A stretch of DNA of 64,000 nucleotides from Marinomonas rhodophyticola (GCF_026113935.1 NZ_JAPEUL010000009.1:330501-394500); one strand, 5' to 3'. Shown: positions 30,669 to 42,242, counted from the first letter of the stretch. The notes: generated by a model from the sequence alone, not told the origin. Numbers and translations are program-made.

Positions 30669-32252
30669 TTATATTTTGAAATAACTAACGCTTTCATGTA
30701 GTTCTATAGCTAATTTTTCTAAATCATCCATGCTTTTTCGTGAACTGGAAACTGCTACGGCAGTTTCTTGTACCATGGTTGATATTTCTTCAACATGTTC
30801 TGCGAGGCTTTGAGTGGCTTTGTTTTGTTCTTTTGCCGAATAAGACACATCTCTTATTCTGGCAAGTGTTTCATCCGAACCCGTGCGGATGTTTGATAGC
30901 ATTTGAGTTACTTGATATGAGCTTTCTACACTATCTTCTACTTTAGGTAATATTGCCTGCATTGTTTTCGCGACGTTTTCCGTCTCTGCTTGAACCATAT
31001 TAATTGTTTCAGTAATTTCAGCGGTAGCAGTTGCAGTACGTGACGCTAGTGTTCTTACTTCATCAGCTACGACAGCAAACCCCCGCCCTTGCTCACCCGC
31101 GCGCGCTGCTTCTATTGCCGCGTTCAAAGCTAACAGATTGGTTTGATCCGCAATATCTCGAATCACATTAACAATATTACCAATTTGTAGAGAGCGTTTT
31201 TCTAAGTTGGCGATTTCTTCGGTAGAGCGGGTAATTTGATTAGAAATTTCATTAATACTTTGAGCCGATTTTTTAACTAAATTTTCACCATTCAATGACA
31301 ATGCAGAAGATTCTTCTGAGTTCTTCTCAGTGTTGTGAGCACTTCTTGATATTTCTTCTATACAAGATGACAATTCTTGAATTGCAGAGGCTGTTGAATA
31401 AGATGCATCGGATGATTTTTGTGATGCTGCTGCAATATGTTGCATTTGTTCATTAAGTATTTTTGTAGAGCCTGTAAGTAACAGAGAGCCTTTGTTGATA
31501 TTACGGACCATCTCTTGAAGAGAGTTCTGCATACGAGCAATAGAGCCGAGTAGACTGTCTTTTGAGAAGTTGCCTTGGATACTCTCATTTAAGTAGCCAT
31601 TGGCAATTTGAGTCGTAACTTCCATTGCGTATTGTGGCTCGCCGCCAATTTTATTAAGAATATTTCTAGCTAAGTAAATGGCAGAAAATATAATAAAAGC
31701 TAGAATCACAAGGCCTGCAATAATGAAATAAACAGCTGTGTGCCAGAACGTAGACTGTAAATCATCCATATATACGCCATAGCCAATCACCCAATTCCAT
31801 TCAGGGATTTTGCTCATTCCATTAACTTTTATAACTTGATCATCAGTACCTGGTTTCTTGCTCGGACTTACTTTGAATACTAAATCAGTATTTGCAAGTT
31901 GTTTCATGTGATCTTTGTAAGACTCTTGAAACTTCCCCAATTCACTTTCTCGAGCATGAACACGAGAAATGGCGTTATTATCATTTGACCAAATAAAAGA
32001 TGCACCTTCGCGCATTGTTGATAAGGCTTCTATAACAGCTTGTTCCGCTTCTGGTTTCGTAAGCTTTCCTGTTTTTTCTAATTCTACGAAATGCGTAGCT
32101 TGGTTTTTTGCAAAATTTAGAATCGTTTCTATTTCATGTTTTCGGCTATCTATTAGATTTTCACGAAGTGTCGTTAAAGCAAGTGCACCCAAAATAATTA
32201 AGCCAGCTGCTGAAAAAATAATAAGAATTCCTAGTTGTTTTGATAGTTTCAT
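30669..32252 (-). CDS. Methyl-accepting chemotaxis protein with single Cache domain
   Basis: 527 residues: a TM helix (about 10-30), a periplasmic sCache_2-type sensor (about 35-185), a second TM (about 188-208), a HAMP-like linker and the cytoplasmic signalling tip with [32 protein letters not shown]. It signals through CheA/CheW to the flagellar motor; the ligand is unknown. ATG 32252 is preferred because AAGGTG lies just upstream; GTG 32258 is an alternative. Confidence 0.92.
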   Translation of the reverse strand: MKLSKQLGILIIFSAAGLIILGALALTTLRENLIDSRKHEIETILNFAKNQATHFVELEKTGKLTKPEAEQAVIEALSTMREGASFIWSNDNNAISRVHARESELGKFQESYKDHMKQLANTDLVFKVSPSKKPGTDDQVIKVNGMSKIPEWNWVIGYGVYMDDLQSTFWHTAVYFIIAGLVILAFIIFSAIYLARNILNKIGGEPQYAMEVTTQIANGYLNESIQGNFSKDSLLGSIARMQNSLQEMVRNINKGSLLLTGSTKILNEQMQHIAAASQKSSDASYSTASAIQELSSCIEEISRSAHNTEKNSEESSALSLNGENLVKKSAQSINEISNQITRSTEEIANLEKRSLQIGNIVNVIRDIADQTNLLALNAAIEAARAGEQGRGFAVVADEVRTLASRTATATAEITETINMVQAETENVAKTMQAILPKVEDSVESSYQVTQMLSNIRTGSDETLARIRDVSYSAKEQNKATQSLAEHVEEISTMVQETAVAVSSSRKSMDDLEKLAIELHESVSYFKI

Positions 32253-32506
32253 ACGCACCTTGTCTAGTTAAAACATGCATGTTATTGCTAATCAATTCCA
32301 TACACGGAGCGGTAGATGCAATCTCAGGCAAGTAATGGTATGTGATTAGGTTATTTAGAAGGCGTATCTTATATATTAAAATAAAGTTTTTTAAAATAAA
32401 AATGATGAAACTTGGGGTTCAATTGGGTAGGATTATTAAATTCTAGTAGATAAATCTAAGTAAGGTGGGGAATGATATTACATCTACACCAACATTACTG
32501 TATTGC

Positions 32507-33042
32507 CTAATACAATTGATCAGGTGTCACAACGAGCCAATTTTTATCAGCTGTACCAGGTTGTTCCAATGTAGATTGTTGCTTAGCAGCATCGTCCCAC
32601 CAAGCTTCCATTTGTTTCATGTATTCCGCTTTGCGGTTTACCCAAATGCGCATGCAGCCTTTATCAGTGTCAGTGCCATTGAACAGCATGTAGCCATCGT
32701 AAAGTGGTGAGTCACCGGCGACAAGTATGGGGTTCTTCCATTAGTCAATCTAACCAAGGATTGAGCCAAGCTTGCCTTCGTACCATGTCATCGGGTTCAT
32801 CAAGAAAGCTGTCATTTGAAGGTCTAGATTCTTTTTTTGATTGTATGCTCCTTGTTTGATTTGCATTCTAGATGTTGTCAAATTTTTTGTTTTTTAGCAG
32901 CATAAGCGCCCATATTCACATTCTTTTCAATCATGGTATTCAACTCAGAGGCAACGTCTTTAGGCCAGTGAGTCAACTCCGTAGCATGCAACGAGGCACT
33001 GCACAGAATGAGAGAAGTACAGAGAATGGATGATAATTTCAT
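32507..33042 (-). pseudogene. HAD-like periplasmic phosphatase remnant, internally deleted
   Basis: The start is intact, with AAGGAATC upstream, a signal peptide and then TELTHWPKDVASELNTMIEKN, matching the N-terminus of Pseudomonas-type secreted HAD phosphatases. The frame stops after about 55 codons. The next recognisable piece (TTSRMQIKQGAYNQKKNLDLQMT) corresponds to the last third of the family, so about 200 codons including the catalytic DMDNT motif are missing. The remaining C-terminus has two more stops near 32742-32750 and then runs intact to 32507. Identification is from memory of the family and the two flanking matches. Confidence 0.75.
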
Positions 33043-33138
33043 TTGGGATTCCTTATTTAATGAGAAATAAGGTAATGATCATGCATGATCAACCTCAAAA
33101 TCGACATCTTTTTGCCTATAGTACACCTTCTATATTTA

Positions 33139-34263
33139 TCAAGCCCCAATCAGCAATCGGCTTTTTTTGCCTAACAAAGGTTTTAATTTGCCTATTAACC
33201 ATACCGATCCATAGAACTGAAAAACAAATAATGCCAATGATGAAACAAGGCTGTATAGCAGGGTTGTATTGGGTTCAAGATATCCCGCATTGAGTAGTAA
33301 ATAGGTGGCGTTTCCCCAGATCATGCTAATAAGAGGATGTAAGAAAAAAATAGCAAAGCTAATGGAAGCCAACATGGTTAAGTGTTTACCAAGGGCAGGT
33401 CTGACAAGGTGTGAACAAAAGCCGATAAATAAAATACACAGGCCCATTTTTTGAATGAATTGTAAATCGATGCCACCCCATTCAAATGCGGCTTTATGAT
33501 AGCCTCCAACATGAAGTAAAAGGCTAGATTGTAACCAAATGGTGGAAATGACGGTGAGGATGGCGGCGACAAAAAAATAGCGATAATGCTTTTTCATCCA
33601 GTCACGGTGTAGAGAATACAGCATACCCGCTAGGTAAAAAGGCGTGAAATACACCACGGATTGTAGCACATTAGCGTTGCCATGCGGTCGATGAATGACA
33701 ACGGAGATGATGGTAAACATCGCTAAAATAGACAGCTGAGTCAATAGCGGCAGTGTTAAATAGCGCAGATGTAGCCCAGAGCATAAAAAAGTCACGATGA
33801 TGAAGGGGATATACCAATGGGGAAACAGAATGTAGCCCTGTTTCATCAAGTGCCAGCACATTACGGCGGCTTCCGCGGCACTGACCTGATCCACTAACAT
33901 AAAGACGAAAAAGTTCATGACAATAGCAAACGCGGATACAACCAAAAATGGCACAAACACGTTGAGTACTTTCTTCGACATAAAGCGTCGATAATCAAAA
34001 CGTTGTGCAAAAACATGATGGAAGAAAAAGCCAGAAATAAACACAAAAACCCCAGTACCACCGCGCACTATATTTTCTAACCATAGCGGAAAGCCATCAT
34101 TAGTATTGATTACTGAGTGCCCCAGTACGATCAATATAATGGCTAAACCTCGCATGTATTCGAATTCTGTCAGCCGCGTTGTTGAATGTGTTGTCGGCGG
34201 TAAGGTTTGCTTGGCGGCTTGTTCGGTGATGTCGATGAGCGTCGGTTTTTGGGTTAAGTTCAC
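33139..34263 (-). CDS. Acyltransferase 3 family membrane protein
   Basis: 374 residues with about ten transmembrane helices. The Acyl_transf_3 hallmarks are visible: MRGLAIILIVLGHSV (catalytic-type His), GGTGVFVFISGFFFHHVF, and the arginine in YRRFMSKKVLNVFVPFLVVS. Members O-acylate surface sugars or lipids. It stands alone and the substrate is unknown. The N-terminal ~30 residues before the first helix are polar and variable. Confidence 0.82.
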   Translation of the reverse strand: MNLTQKPTLIDITEQAAKQTLPPTTHSTTRLTEFEYMRGLAIILIVLGHSVINTNDGFPLWLENIVRGGTGVFVFISGFFFHHVFAQRFDYRRFMSKKVLNVFVPFLVVSAFAIVMNFFVFMLVDQVSAAEAAVMCWHLMKQGYILFPHWYIPFIIVTFLCSGLHLRYLTLPLLTQLSILAMFTIISVVIHRPHGNANVLQSVVYFTPFYLAGMLYSLHRDWMKKHYRYFFVAAILTVISTIWLQSSLLLHVGGYHKAAFEWGGIDLQFIQKMGLCILFIGFCSHLVRPALGKHLTMLASISFAIFFLHPLISMIWGNATYLLLNAGYLEPNTTLLYSLVSSLALFVFQFYGSVWLIGKLKPLLGKKSRLLIGA

Positions 34264-34478
34264 TGTCTTACATCCATGAAAATGGGCAATGCAATCTATT
34301 AAGTGGTCAGCTGTCTAGAGAATCAATTTCTTTTACCTAATGCGGGCAAGATTTTACGCCAATCATGCAGTTTCGACGATACTCTTACGGAATTAAAGTG
34401 CGAAGATAGGTAAAAATCCGCCAATCTGCTAGAGTCTCGGTCTACCATCACTTACTTCCCTAACACTAGGATATTATT

Positions 34479-34937
34479 TTGAACAACAACGATATTTTAC
34501 GCCGCCTTCGTTATACCTTTGATCTAAAAGAGTTGGAGATTGTTGATATCTTCGCGGCAGCGGATGGTATTGCCGCACAAGAGCAAGTCACCAGTTGGCT
34601 AAAAAAAGAAGATGATGCAGGCTATATCGAAATGCTTGATGTGGAAATGGCGACCTTTCTTAATGGCTTGATCAATACGAAGCGTGGCAAGCGTGAAGGC
34701 CCACAACCTGAGCCAGAAAAGCGTCTGACAAACAATATTGTCTTTATGAAATTACGCATCGCTTTAAACCTACAAGCCGAAGACATTCTAGACATCATGT
34801 CGCTTGCGGAATTTAACTTAAGCAAGCATGAGCTAAGCTCTTTCTTCCGTAAACCAGACAACCGTCACTATTGCGAATGCAAAGATCAGATCTTGCGTAA
34901 CTTCCTAATGGGATTGCAAAAGCGGTTTCGTGCGTAG
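34479..34937 (+). CDS. DUF1456 (YehS-like) protein
   Basis: 152 residues made of two tandem DUF1456 repeats, each beginning with a NDILRRLRY- or NNIVFMKLRIA-like segment and ending in FFRKPDNRHYCECKDQILRNFLMGL. It matches E. coli YehS in length and layout. The start is TTG with AGGA about 8 nt upstream; YehS homologues begin at the same place. Function unknown; cytosolic. Confidence 0.85.
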   Translation: MNNNDILRRLRYTFDLKELEIVDIFAAADGIAAQEQVTSWLKKEDDAGYIEMLDVEMATFLNGLINTKRGKREGPQPEPEKRLTNNIVFMKLRIALNLQAEDILDIMSLAEFNLSKHELSSFFRKPDNRHYCECKDQILRNFLMGLQKRFRA

Positions 34938-34977
34938 ACACAGCTGATATGTTGAATTATGGCGGAGAAACATAGAA

Positions 34978-35292
34978 ATGATTGCTAGAGAATGGAAAGC
35001 CCGTTGCCCGATGTCTAAAAAAGAGGCGTTCATTGCTTATTTATATGAAACCGGAGTTAAAGATACCTCTGCAACTAAGGGGTTTAAAGGCGCTCAAATC
35101 TTTGGTCGTGAAGTAAATGAATACACATTTGAAGTTACTCTTATTACTTATTGGCCGACACGCGAGTCTATTGTCGCTTTCGCTGGTCAGGATATTGATG
35201 TCGCCAGACTTTATCCTGAAGACGATAAATACGAGTTAGACCCAGATACGTTTGTGCGTCACTATGATGTTTTAGAAAACCATTGGGTGTAG
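34978..35292 (+). CDS. Antibiotic-biosynthesis-monooxygenase-like small protein
   Basis: 104 residues with the dimeric ferredoxin-like ABM pattern: a beta strand (MIAREWKARCP), a helix (KEAFIAYLYETGV), GFKGAQIFGREVNEYTFEVTLITYW and a final YDVLENHWV. Relatives include small monooxygenases and stress proteins of unknown substrate. GGAG lies about 10 nt upstream. It may be cotranscribed with the DUF1456 gene 40 bp before it. Confidence 0.7.
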   Translation: MIAREWKARCPMSKKEAFIAYLYETGVKDTSATKGFKGAQIFGREVNEYTFEVTLITYWPTRESIVAFAGQDIDVARLYPEDDKYELDPDTFVRHYDVLENHWV

Positions 35293-35473
35293 CCATAATC
35301 ATTAGGTAAAGAGATCTAACGTTTTATTTGATCCCTTTACCTTATCTACGTTTTTCTTATTTATGTCACATAGTGTACAAAGATTGCACTATGTGGATAT
35401 CTCATTCCGCCCCGCTTTGCGATATTGACTCCCTAATTATAAATATAACAGTTAATAAACAGGTGGTATCCAT

Positions 35474-36565
35474 ATGTTGATGAAAAATAAGGTGGCGCAA
35501 GCTGTTATCGTGGCGAGTCTCTCTTCGCAAGGATTTGCTCTGGAGTTGGGTGATTTTAATGGTACCCAATTCAGCATTGGCGGCTATTTAAAAGCAGAGG
35601 GTGTGTTCAATAACCCTGACGAAGGAAGTAGTTCGTTTGATGGCAGTGCTCGTCAGTCACGTATTAACTTCACAGCAAGCCGCATGGAAGACGGCCATAA
35701 AATCACTGGATTTATTGAAGGGGATTTTTGGGATAACAATACAACAGCGTCAGACTCTACTTACGCCTATCGTTTACGTCATGCGACTATTTCGGTTGAT
35801 AACTTGACCGTTGGTCAGACGTGGAATGGTCAATTTTTTGCTAACGCGCCATTTGATACCGAAATGATTAACTTATGGGGACTAGGGATAGGTACTGTGG
35901 CTGGGAACGGTGCGGTTGTTCGTCCTGATTTGGTTGTGCACTATGCAGACAAAGGCATGCGCTTAACTTTCCAAGATCCTGTTTATGCTGACGCGAGTTA
36001 CCCAGATATGGTGGCAGCTTATACGCATCGCACACCAGAAGGTCATGCTTTTAACGTTGCGGTGACAGGCCGTGATGTGGACATGACGCCTTCTAATAGC
36101 GCTGACAGCGACTCTAAATTCGGTGCGGCTTTGTCTCTAGCGGCGAAATTGAAATTTGGTGACACCAGTTTATCGCTCAGTGGCTTCTCCGGTAAGGGGG
36201 CGGGTGTTTACGCTGGTTGGGGTTACCAAGGTGCGTCAGGGGCTTCTGGTGTTGCTGAAATAGACGCTCAGGGTGACATGGTCACTTTAACCGGCTTCTC
36301 AGCAGGCATTGGGCATAAAGTCAGTGACAAGGTAAGAGTTAACCTACGTTATGGTCAAGTGACGTCTGACGAAACCGCTTCAACATTGGCGGATGATACG
36401 CTTAAATTGACTCTAGCGAACGTTATCTACACGTACTTGCCAGGCTTAGAATTCGGTTTAGAGGTGCGTGATCAGAATATGGCAAACCGTCCCTCAGTGG
36501 CTGTTGGTACGTCATCACGTCCTGCTGGACAACAAGTCGAAGTGATGGCGATGTACAAGTTCTAA
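35474..36565 (+). CDS. DcaP-like outer-membrane porin
   Basis: 363 residues with a Sec signal peptide (about 1-23) and a beta-barrel ending in a C-terminal Phe (EVMAMYKF). The features GYLKAEGVF, SRINFTAS, GFIEGDFW, YRLRHATIS and VGQTWNGQF match DcaP-type trimeric porins, which take up dicarboxylates or other anions. AGGTGG precedes ATG 35474. It has its own terminator, so it is monocistronic. The substrate is unknown. Confidence 0.85.
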   Translation: MLMKNKVAQAVIVASLSSQGFALELGDFNGTQFSIGGYLKAEGVFNNPDEGSSSFDGSARQSRINFTASRMEDGHKITGFIEGDFWDNNTTASDSTYAYRLRHATISVDNLTVGQTWNGQFFANAPFDTEMINLWGLGIGTVAGNGAVVRPDLVVHYADKGMRLTFQDPVYADASYPDMVAAYTHRTPEGHAFNVAVTGRDVDMTPSNSADSDSKFGAALSLAAKLKFGDTSLSLSGFSGKGAGVYAGWGYQGASGASGVAEIDAQGDMVTLTGFSAGIGHKVSDKVRVNLRYGQVTSDETASTLADDTLKLTLANVIYTYLPGLEFGLEVRDQNMANRPSVAVGTSSRPAGQQVEVMAMYKF

Positions 36566-36582
36566 TAACGAGTCACCACAAG

Positions 36583-36624
36583 AACAGACTGGGCTTTTCC
36601 CCTTTTGTCCAGTCTGTTTTTTTT
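36583..36624. terminator. Rho-independent terminator of the porin gene
   Basis: AACAGACTGG ... CCAGTCTGTT followed by eight T residues, between the porin and the convergent AraC gene. Confidence 0.92.
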
Positions 36625-36633
36625 ATGGTTTGT

Positions 36634-37611
36634 TTAACAAGAAAAATCTCGTAACGTTTTCGACGGTAATTCCCCTATTTGCTCGCGGTATTGTGCTGAA
36701 AATCGTCCTAGGTTAGTAAAGCCATACTTTAATGCAACCTGAGTCACATTTTTAATTCGCTCGTTGTTTTTCAATTCGGCGTGAACTCGTTCTAATTTCA
36801 GACGGCGAACATACGTTGAGGGTGTTAGGCCTGTCTCACGTTCAAATAAATTATACAGCGACTTTCGGCTGATTTGGCATAAGCTGGCCAACTCATCTAT
36901 CGTAATATCCCGAGTAATATTGTCCAAAACGTATTGACGAATACGCGCAATATAACGATGCAGTGAATCTTTAGAAACCGAGCCGAGTCGGACATTGTTA
37001 TCAAAGACATTGAGAATAGCGCTGTTTAGTAGCTTGCAATAATACAGCAAGGGCCGCTCACCAAGAACGGATTTGTCTTGTTGTAACATGTCGTTGAGTA
37101 GATTAAACAAAGGTACCGCCATGGGGAGTTGATTCGGGACTGAGCTAAAAACAATGCCGCTAGTCGATGATAAATAACCGAATTCTTGAGCTGCCTGATG
37201 CAAGAAATCCGTCGGAATTCTGACGATAAGCTTTTTACAGTCAGCATAGTCATGCGATTCAATAGGCGTATTGGGCATAATGATGATCGAGTCTCCTGCT
37301 TTTAATACACGTTCAGCATTGTGGCTATGCTCGAGACGGCGCCCTGTCAGAACGACTTGTAAAAAATACGCGTCGGGCACTGTTACGCTGCTTATTTGAA
37401 CAGGCACATCAAGGCTGTATTCGATAATCGAAAGTGCTCCAAACGTTTTGAATTTTAACGTTGTGAGTGTTGGCTGAAGTGTTCCTTCAATAAAATGATG
37501 CTTTCCAAAGCCTTTTTCTAATAAAACATCAGCAAGAGACTGAATAGGAACGTCTACAAGCTGAAGGTCGTAGTTTGAAAAATCAAATCTCATCGCGATA
37601 CACCAGTGCAT
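36634..37611 (-). CDS. AraC-family regulator (AraC_binding_2 type)
   Basis: 325 residues: an N-terminal cupin-like domain (about 15-190) of the XylS/FeaR-related group and a C-terminal double helix-turn-helix (ITIDELASLCQISRKSLYNLF ... VTQVALKYGFTNLGRFSAQYRE). It is a cytosolic activator, probably of a catabolic gene. It faces the porin gene but is convergent to it, so the target cannot be read from position. ATG 37611 or ATG 37593 could be the start. Confidence 0.85.
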   Translation of the reverse strand: MHWCIAMRFDFSNYDLQLVDVPIQSLADVLLEKGFGKHHFIEGTLQPTLTTLKFKTFGALSIIEYSLDVPVQISSVTVPDAYFLQVVLTGRRLEHSHNAERVLKAGDSIIIMPNTPIESHDYADCKKLIVRIPTDFLHQAAQEFGYLSSTSGIVFSSVPNQLPMAVPLFNLLNDMLQQDKSVLGERPLLYYCKLLNSAILNVFDNNVRLGSVSKDSLHRYIARIRQYVLDNITRDITIDELASLCQISRKSLYNLFERETGLTPSTYVRRLKLERVHAELKNNERIKNVTQVALKYGFTNLGRFSAQYREQIGELPSKTLRDFSC

Positions 37612-37823
37612 TAATTATTTTTATAAGCGGGCAGTTTAGGTTGTTTCTTTACTGCGGTATAAAGTGCCTACTTAGTGTAGTGCGCGGTGCTTTGACTTAG
37701 TCATCCATTTTTGAGGTTAGTCCATCAATTATTGGTATAGTAAACAGTCATGTTCAAAACCATGTTATATAAGACACTAACATACGTGATTTAAAGATCA
37801 GAATAGATAGCGTACAGAGCCGT

Positions 37824-39076
37824 TTAGAAGTCGACTTTTGGTTGAATATTGACTTTTTTAGGTTGTAATCGTCTTTTTAGCCAAATGTATACCATGACTA
37901 ATGTGATTAATGGTATGCCATGAAAAAGCATAATGACCAGATAGAGAGGCAGCCAATTGTAAAAAGGTGCCACTATCATCATTCCAGCGGCAAATCCCGT
38001 CATCTTGAACAGAGCAAGAGTGCTGAATACGGGTAGGCGTAGCGTGTCAGGTTCTGTTTGTACTCTTGATACCAAGCTTACCTCAGCAATGCCTTCGCCT
38101 ATGCCGGCACAGATAACAAATAACATTGCCCATACTTGCTGATGTTGCTGAAAAGTAAGCATGAAGCCAATAGACAGAATTGAAAAGCCAACAAAAAATA
38201 GCCTTTCCAGTGAGAGGTATGGAGATTTCTTTAACAAATGACCTAACAGACGGGCACCGACAAACTTGCCGACAGCCCAAGATGCCATCAAGATACCCAT
38301 GGCTTGGCTTATGTTTTCGGGGGTGAGCAATTTTGCTATGATTGGAAAACCGACTTGATGGGCCGCATTGCCTAAACTTCCGACAAGAGTGACCAACAAC
38401 ATGCCTGCTAGTATGGGGGCTTTTCTGAGTTCGACCTTAAGCTGTCGCCACTCTTGTCGAAAAGGGACAGACTGATAACTTGGTTGTGTCTCATCCGTGA
38501 TTTTTTTCAGTGGTAACAGCATAACCGCGACAAAGACATAGGCGATAATATTAAGAATAAACACATTCTCATAACCTGTCCCCGCAATTAATGTTCCGAC
38601 TAGCAATCCTCCTGTTACCGCACTCACCGAAGATAAAGAGGTTAACCAAGTATTGACCGATAACCGTTTTGAGTTGGTGATCCAATTAGGGAGTTGGCTA
38701 TTGATTCCTATCGTGAACAGGGTGTTGCAAAAGCCGCTAATAAAAGCAATACAAGGGACCACATATAAACGGTAAGATTCGGGAAGAATCAGCAGCAAGA
38801 CCATTACGAAAAATCGCACTAGGTTTAGACATATAAGTGCTAATTTCCCGGCATTTTTCGAAAAAAAGGTAGGCTAATCACACTAGAGAAAAGACTGCCA
38901 CAGAGACTACAGACCATAAACATGCTGAACTGATAGACATTATTACTGATAACAAAGACATAGCTTGATAGGGCGATCATGCTGAGAACACTGCCAAAGT
39001 CAGCTATGCATCGAGCGCAGATGATAAAAAAAGCATTGATTGTAGAAGTGCGAAGACACTTTTCTAGGTAATTCAT
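37824..39076 (-). CDS. MFS transporter (one-base frameshift at A7 run 38871-38877)
   Basis: About 417 residues with 12 hydrophobic segments. The first ~70 residues (ending SVISLPFF) lie in one frame and the rest (SKNAGKLALICLNLVRFFVMV onward) in the next. The join is a minus-strand T7 that would need to be T8, a typical homopolymer miscall. The sequence resembles the MFS_3-like group of small exporters; the substrate is unknown. No operon partner is visible. Confidence 0.75.
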
Positions 39077-39234
39077 GATCGAGTTTTCCCTACTCTATAT
39101 TCGAATAAATCCTTATTCGAAAGAAAACGCATCTTGATAGACGCGATGGATGCGTTTCAAAAAACAGCATCAACTTAGACTTTCATATACTAATAGCAAG
39201 ACCGTATTCTTGACTACTGTTCTTTATTATTTGA

Positions 39235-39258
39235 TAAAAAAACGCCCTTTCGGGCGTT
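39235..39258 (-). terminator. Rho-independent terminator of the dpp operon
   Basis: On the minus strand AACGCCC-gaaa-GGGCGTT runs into seven T residues, 45 bp past dppF. Confidence 0.9.
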
Positions 39259-39301
39259 CGAAAACTCACTGGGAGGTGAGTGTTGTTTCAGTCTGAATCG
39301 T

Positions 39302-40342
39302 TTAGGCCGCACCCACCGCGACGGTTTCGATGCGATTTTCTTCCACCGCGTGACAGGCAATCATGTGGCCTTTTTCTTGCTCTGCCTGATCGTCTAATCT
39401 CAACAATGGCGTTTCGGTTTTACAGCGGTCGTTGGCGTAACTGCAACGTCCGTGGAAAGCACAGCCAGAAGGCGGATTCAACGGTGACGGTAATTCGCCT
39501 TGTAGCTTAATGCGAACACGGCGTTTATCTGGCGAAAGCTGCGGCGTACTAGACAGCAAAGCCAAGGTGTAAGGGTGTTTCGGGTTCTCGAATAGTTGCT
39601 CGCGAGTCCCTTGTTCTACCACTTTGCCTAAATACATCACCATCACGTCATCAGCGATGTGTTCCACCACAGATAAATCGTGAGAGATGAACACATAGCT
39701 CAAGCCAAACTCTTTTTGCAAATCCATCATCAAGTTCAATACTTGTGCCTGAACAGACACGTCCAAGGCAGACACGGGTTCGTCGGCCACTATGACATTT
39801 GGGTCAAGCATCAAACCACGAGCGATCGCAATACGCTGGCGCTGACCACCGGAAAACATGTGCGGATAACGTTCATAATGCTCCGCTTTTAAGCCAACTT
39901 TCGCCATGATCGCGAGGGCTTTTTCTTTGCGTTCTGCTTTGGAAAGCTTGGTATTGATCACCAAAGGTTCTTCCAAAATCGCACCTATTTTCTTACGAGG
40001 ATTCAAGGAGCCATAAGGGTTTTGGAAGATGATCTGAATCTTTTGACGCAACTTCGCCTGAGCGTCGGCACTCAAGGTCAGTAAGTCTTCACCTAGATGA
40101 GCCAGGCTACCGCCTGTCGGTGTTTCAATCATGGTCAGCATGCGGCCAAGGGTAGATTTTCCACAACCGGATTCGCCGACGACTGCAAGGGTTTTGCCTT
40201 TTTCAAGATTGAAGCTAATACCATCAACGGCTTTTACAACGGCGTCAGGTTTGAACAAACCTTGTTTGACATGGTAATGCTGCTTGAGGTTTTCGGCCTT
40301 TAAAATTAATTGCTTGTCTAATGAAGGGTTAGATTGGTTCAT
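39302..40342 (-). CDS. dppF: Dipeptide ABC transporter ATPase DppF
   Basis: 346 residues from ATG 40342: Walker [11 protein letters not shown], signature [15 protein letters not shown], Walker B VIVADEP, and the C-terminal oligopeptide-transporter module with cysteines ([15 protein letters not shown]), which may hold a Fe-S cluster. It powers dipeptide import with DppD. The start overlaps the corrected dppD stop as ATGA, so the two are coupled. Confidence 0.93.
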   Translation of the reverse strand: MNQSNPSLDKQLILKAENLKQHYHVKQGLFKPDAVVKAVDGISFNLEKGKTLAVVGESGCGKSTLGRMLTMIETPTGGSLAHLGEDLLTLSADAQAKLRQKIQIIFQNPYGSLNPRKKIGAILEEPLVINTKLSKAERKEKALAIMAKVGLKAEHYERYPHMFSGGQRQRIAIARGLMLDPNVIVADEPVSALDVSVQAQVLNLMMDLQKEFGLSYVFISHDLSVVEHIADDVMVMYLGKVVEQGTREQLFENPKHPYTLALLSSTPQLSPDKRRVRIKLQGELPSPLNPPSGCAFHGRCSYANDRCKTETPLLRLDDQAEQEKGHMIACHAVEENRIETVAVGAA

Positions 40343-41306
40343 GCGGCTGGTCTCCCTTCGCGATCCAATGGCGTATGGCATTTTACTTGGCGATCAAGAT
40401 CACCTTGGTTCGCAGGTTCAACCTTACGGCAATGATCTGTCGCATAAGGACAGCGCGGGCTGAGTAAACAGCCCAAAGGTCGATCATATTGACCGGAACC
40501 ACACCAGGTAACGCTTCAAGGCGTGCTTTACCGGCAGCGGATTCTGGCAAAGAGGCCAGTAATGCCTGTGTGTATGGATGTCTTGGTGTGCTAAAGACTT
40601 CCGACGCTGGGCCAGATTCAACGATTTGACCCGCGTACATGACGATGACACGATGGGCGACTTCAGCGACCAAAGCCAAATCGTGCGTAATTAGCACCAA
40701 GCCCATTTGCTTCTTGCGTTGCAGCTCGATCAATAGATCAATGATCTGCGCTTGAATCGTCACGTCTAACGCAGTGGTTGGCTCGTCAGCGATTAATAAG
40801 CGTGGATCACAGGCAATCGACATAGCAATCATCACACGCTGGCTCATACCACCAGACAGCTGATGAGGGTAGTTGTCCAAACGGGACTCTGGCGCTGGAA
40901 TGCCGACTTGCTTTAAAAGTTCAATAGCGCGTGCTTTTAACTCTTTCTTGCTGCCGCCTTGGTGCGTTTTGAGCGCCTCAATGATCTGATAACCCACTGT
41001 AAAACAGGGGTTAAGGCTGGTCATCGGATCTTGGAAGATCATTGCAATGTCGGAGCCAGTTAGCTTGCGACGTTGTTTTTCTGGCATGGCTAGCAAATCT
41101 TGATTATCAAACGTCAGTTGATCTGCGCTGACTTTGCCGGGAAAATCGATCAAGCCCATAATGGACAATGAACTGACACTCTTGCCTGAGCCAGATTCCC
41201 CAACGATGCCGAGAACTTCCCCTTCTTCGACCTTGTAACTGATGTTATCCACGGCGCGAAAATTGCCGAAGGTAACGCTTAAATTTTCCAACTGTAACAG
41301 TGACAT
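40339..41306 (-). CDS. dppD: Dipeptide ABC transporter ATPase DppD (one-base frameshift near 40494)
   Basis: About 322 residues: Walker [10 protein letters not shown], signature [14 protein letters not shown], Walker [13 protein letters not shown]. Near the C-terminus the minus strand reads TTCCGGTC; one more G gives [18 protein letters not shown] and the normal tail ending at 40339 in an ATGA overlap with dppF. The uncorrected frame stops at 40383 and lacks the cysteine module. It is the partner ATPase of DppF. Confidence 0.92.
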
Positions 41307-41317
41307 AACAACCTCTC

Positions 41318-42232
41318 TTACTGTTTCAACTTGGGATCAAGGGCATCACGTAAGCCATCGCCCATGAGGTTAAACGCCAGTACTGTGATCAAAATCATCA
41401 AACCGGGGAAAGTGACTACCCACCACGCACGTTGCACGAACTGCAAGGCATCGGCCAACATAGAACCCCATTCTGGGGTGGGGGGTTGTGCGCCAAGGCC
41501 AAGAAAGCCAAGGGCCGCCATATCAAGAATGGCGCTGGAGAAGCCTAAGGTGGCTTGCACAATTAACGGTGCTAGACAGTTTGGCAAGATGCAGATAAAC
41601 ATCAGACGTAACGGCCCGGCCCCAATCACTTTAGAAGAGGTGACATAATCACGGGACATTTCGGCCATAGTGGCGGCACGCGTTAAACGTACGTAATGTG
41701 GCAGCGAAACAATGGAAATGGCCAACGCCGCATTCACAATACTTGGCCCCAAAATCGCCACGATCGCGATCGCCAACAACAAGCTTGGCATCGCCAACAT
41801 GATGTCGACGATACGCATGATGGCGGTGTCGATTAGGCCTTTAAAGTAGCCTGCAATAAGACCCAGTAAAATCCCCATGACTAAAGACGCCGTCACAGCG
41901 ACAATGCCCACCGCAATTGAGAGACGTGAGCCATAGATCAGGCGAGATAAAATATCTCGACCCACGTCGTCGGTACCTAATACGTAAGACCAATTGCCGC
42001 CTTCTAGCCAAGCGGGCGGCAATAACAGCGCGTCACGGTATTGATCCGATGGTGAGTGTGGTGCAACAAAATTAGCAAATACCGCCATAAAACAAATAAT
42101 TAAGATAACAACTAGGCCTGCTACTGCGCCTTTGTTGCTGCTGAAATAATGCCAAAACTCTTGCATAGGCGTCATTGGTGCGGGAGCCGTCAATGGCGTA
42201 TTCGTCGTGGACGTTTTTGTAGATACTGTCAT
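41318..42232 (-). CDS. dppC: Dipeptide ABC transporter permease DppC
   Basis: 304 residues with about six transmembrane helices and the EAA loop ([23 protein letters not shown]). AAGGAGG lies 5 nt before ATG 42232, so the longer reading frame upstream is not used. It is 10 bp downstream of dppB. Confidence 0.94.
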   Translation of the reverse strand: MTVSTKTSTTNTPLTAPAPMTPMQEFWHYFSSNKGAVAGLVVILIICFMAVFANFVAPHSPSDQYRDALLLPPAWLEGGNWSYVLGTDDVGRDILSRLIYGSRLSIAVGIVAVTASLVMGILLGLIAGYFKGLIDTAIMRIVDIMLAMPSLLLAIAIVAILGPSIVNAALAISIVSLPHYVRLTRAATMAEMSRDYVTSSKVIGAGPLRLMFICILPNCLAPLIVQATLGFSSAILDMAALGFLGLGAQPPTPEWGSMLADALQFVQRAWWVVTFPGLMILITVLAFNLMGDGLRDALDPKLKQ

Positions 42233-42242
42233 AAACGCCTCC

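Noticed and set aside
37289-37295. GAGTCTC in the AraC gene as a further insertion
   Set aside because: The protein reads in frame through the site (KAGDSIIIM), so this heptamer is native.
40876-40882. GGGACTC in dppD as a further insertion
   Set aside because: The frame ([17 protein letters not shown]) is correct as it stands.
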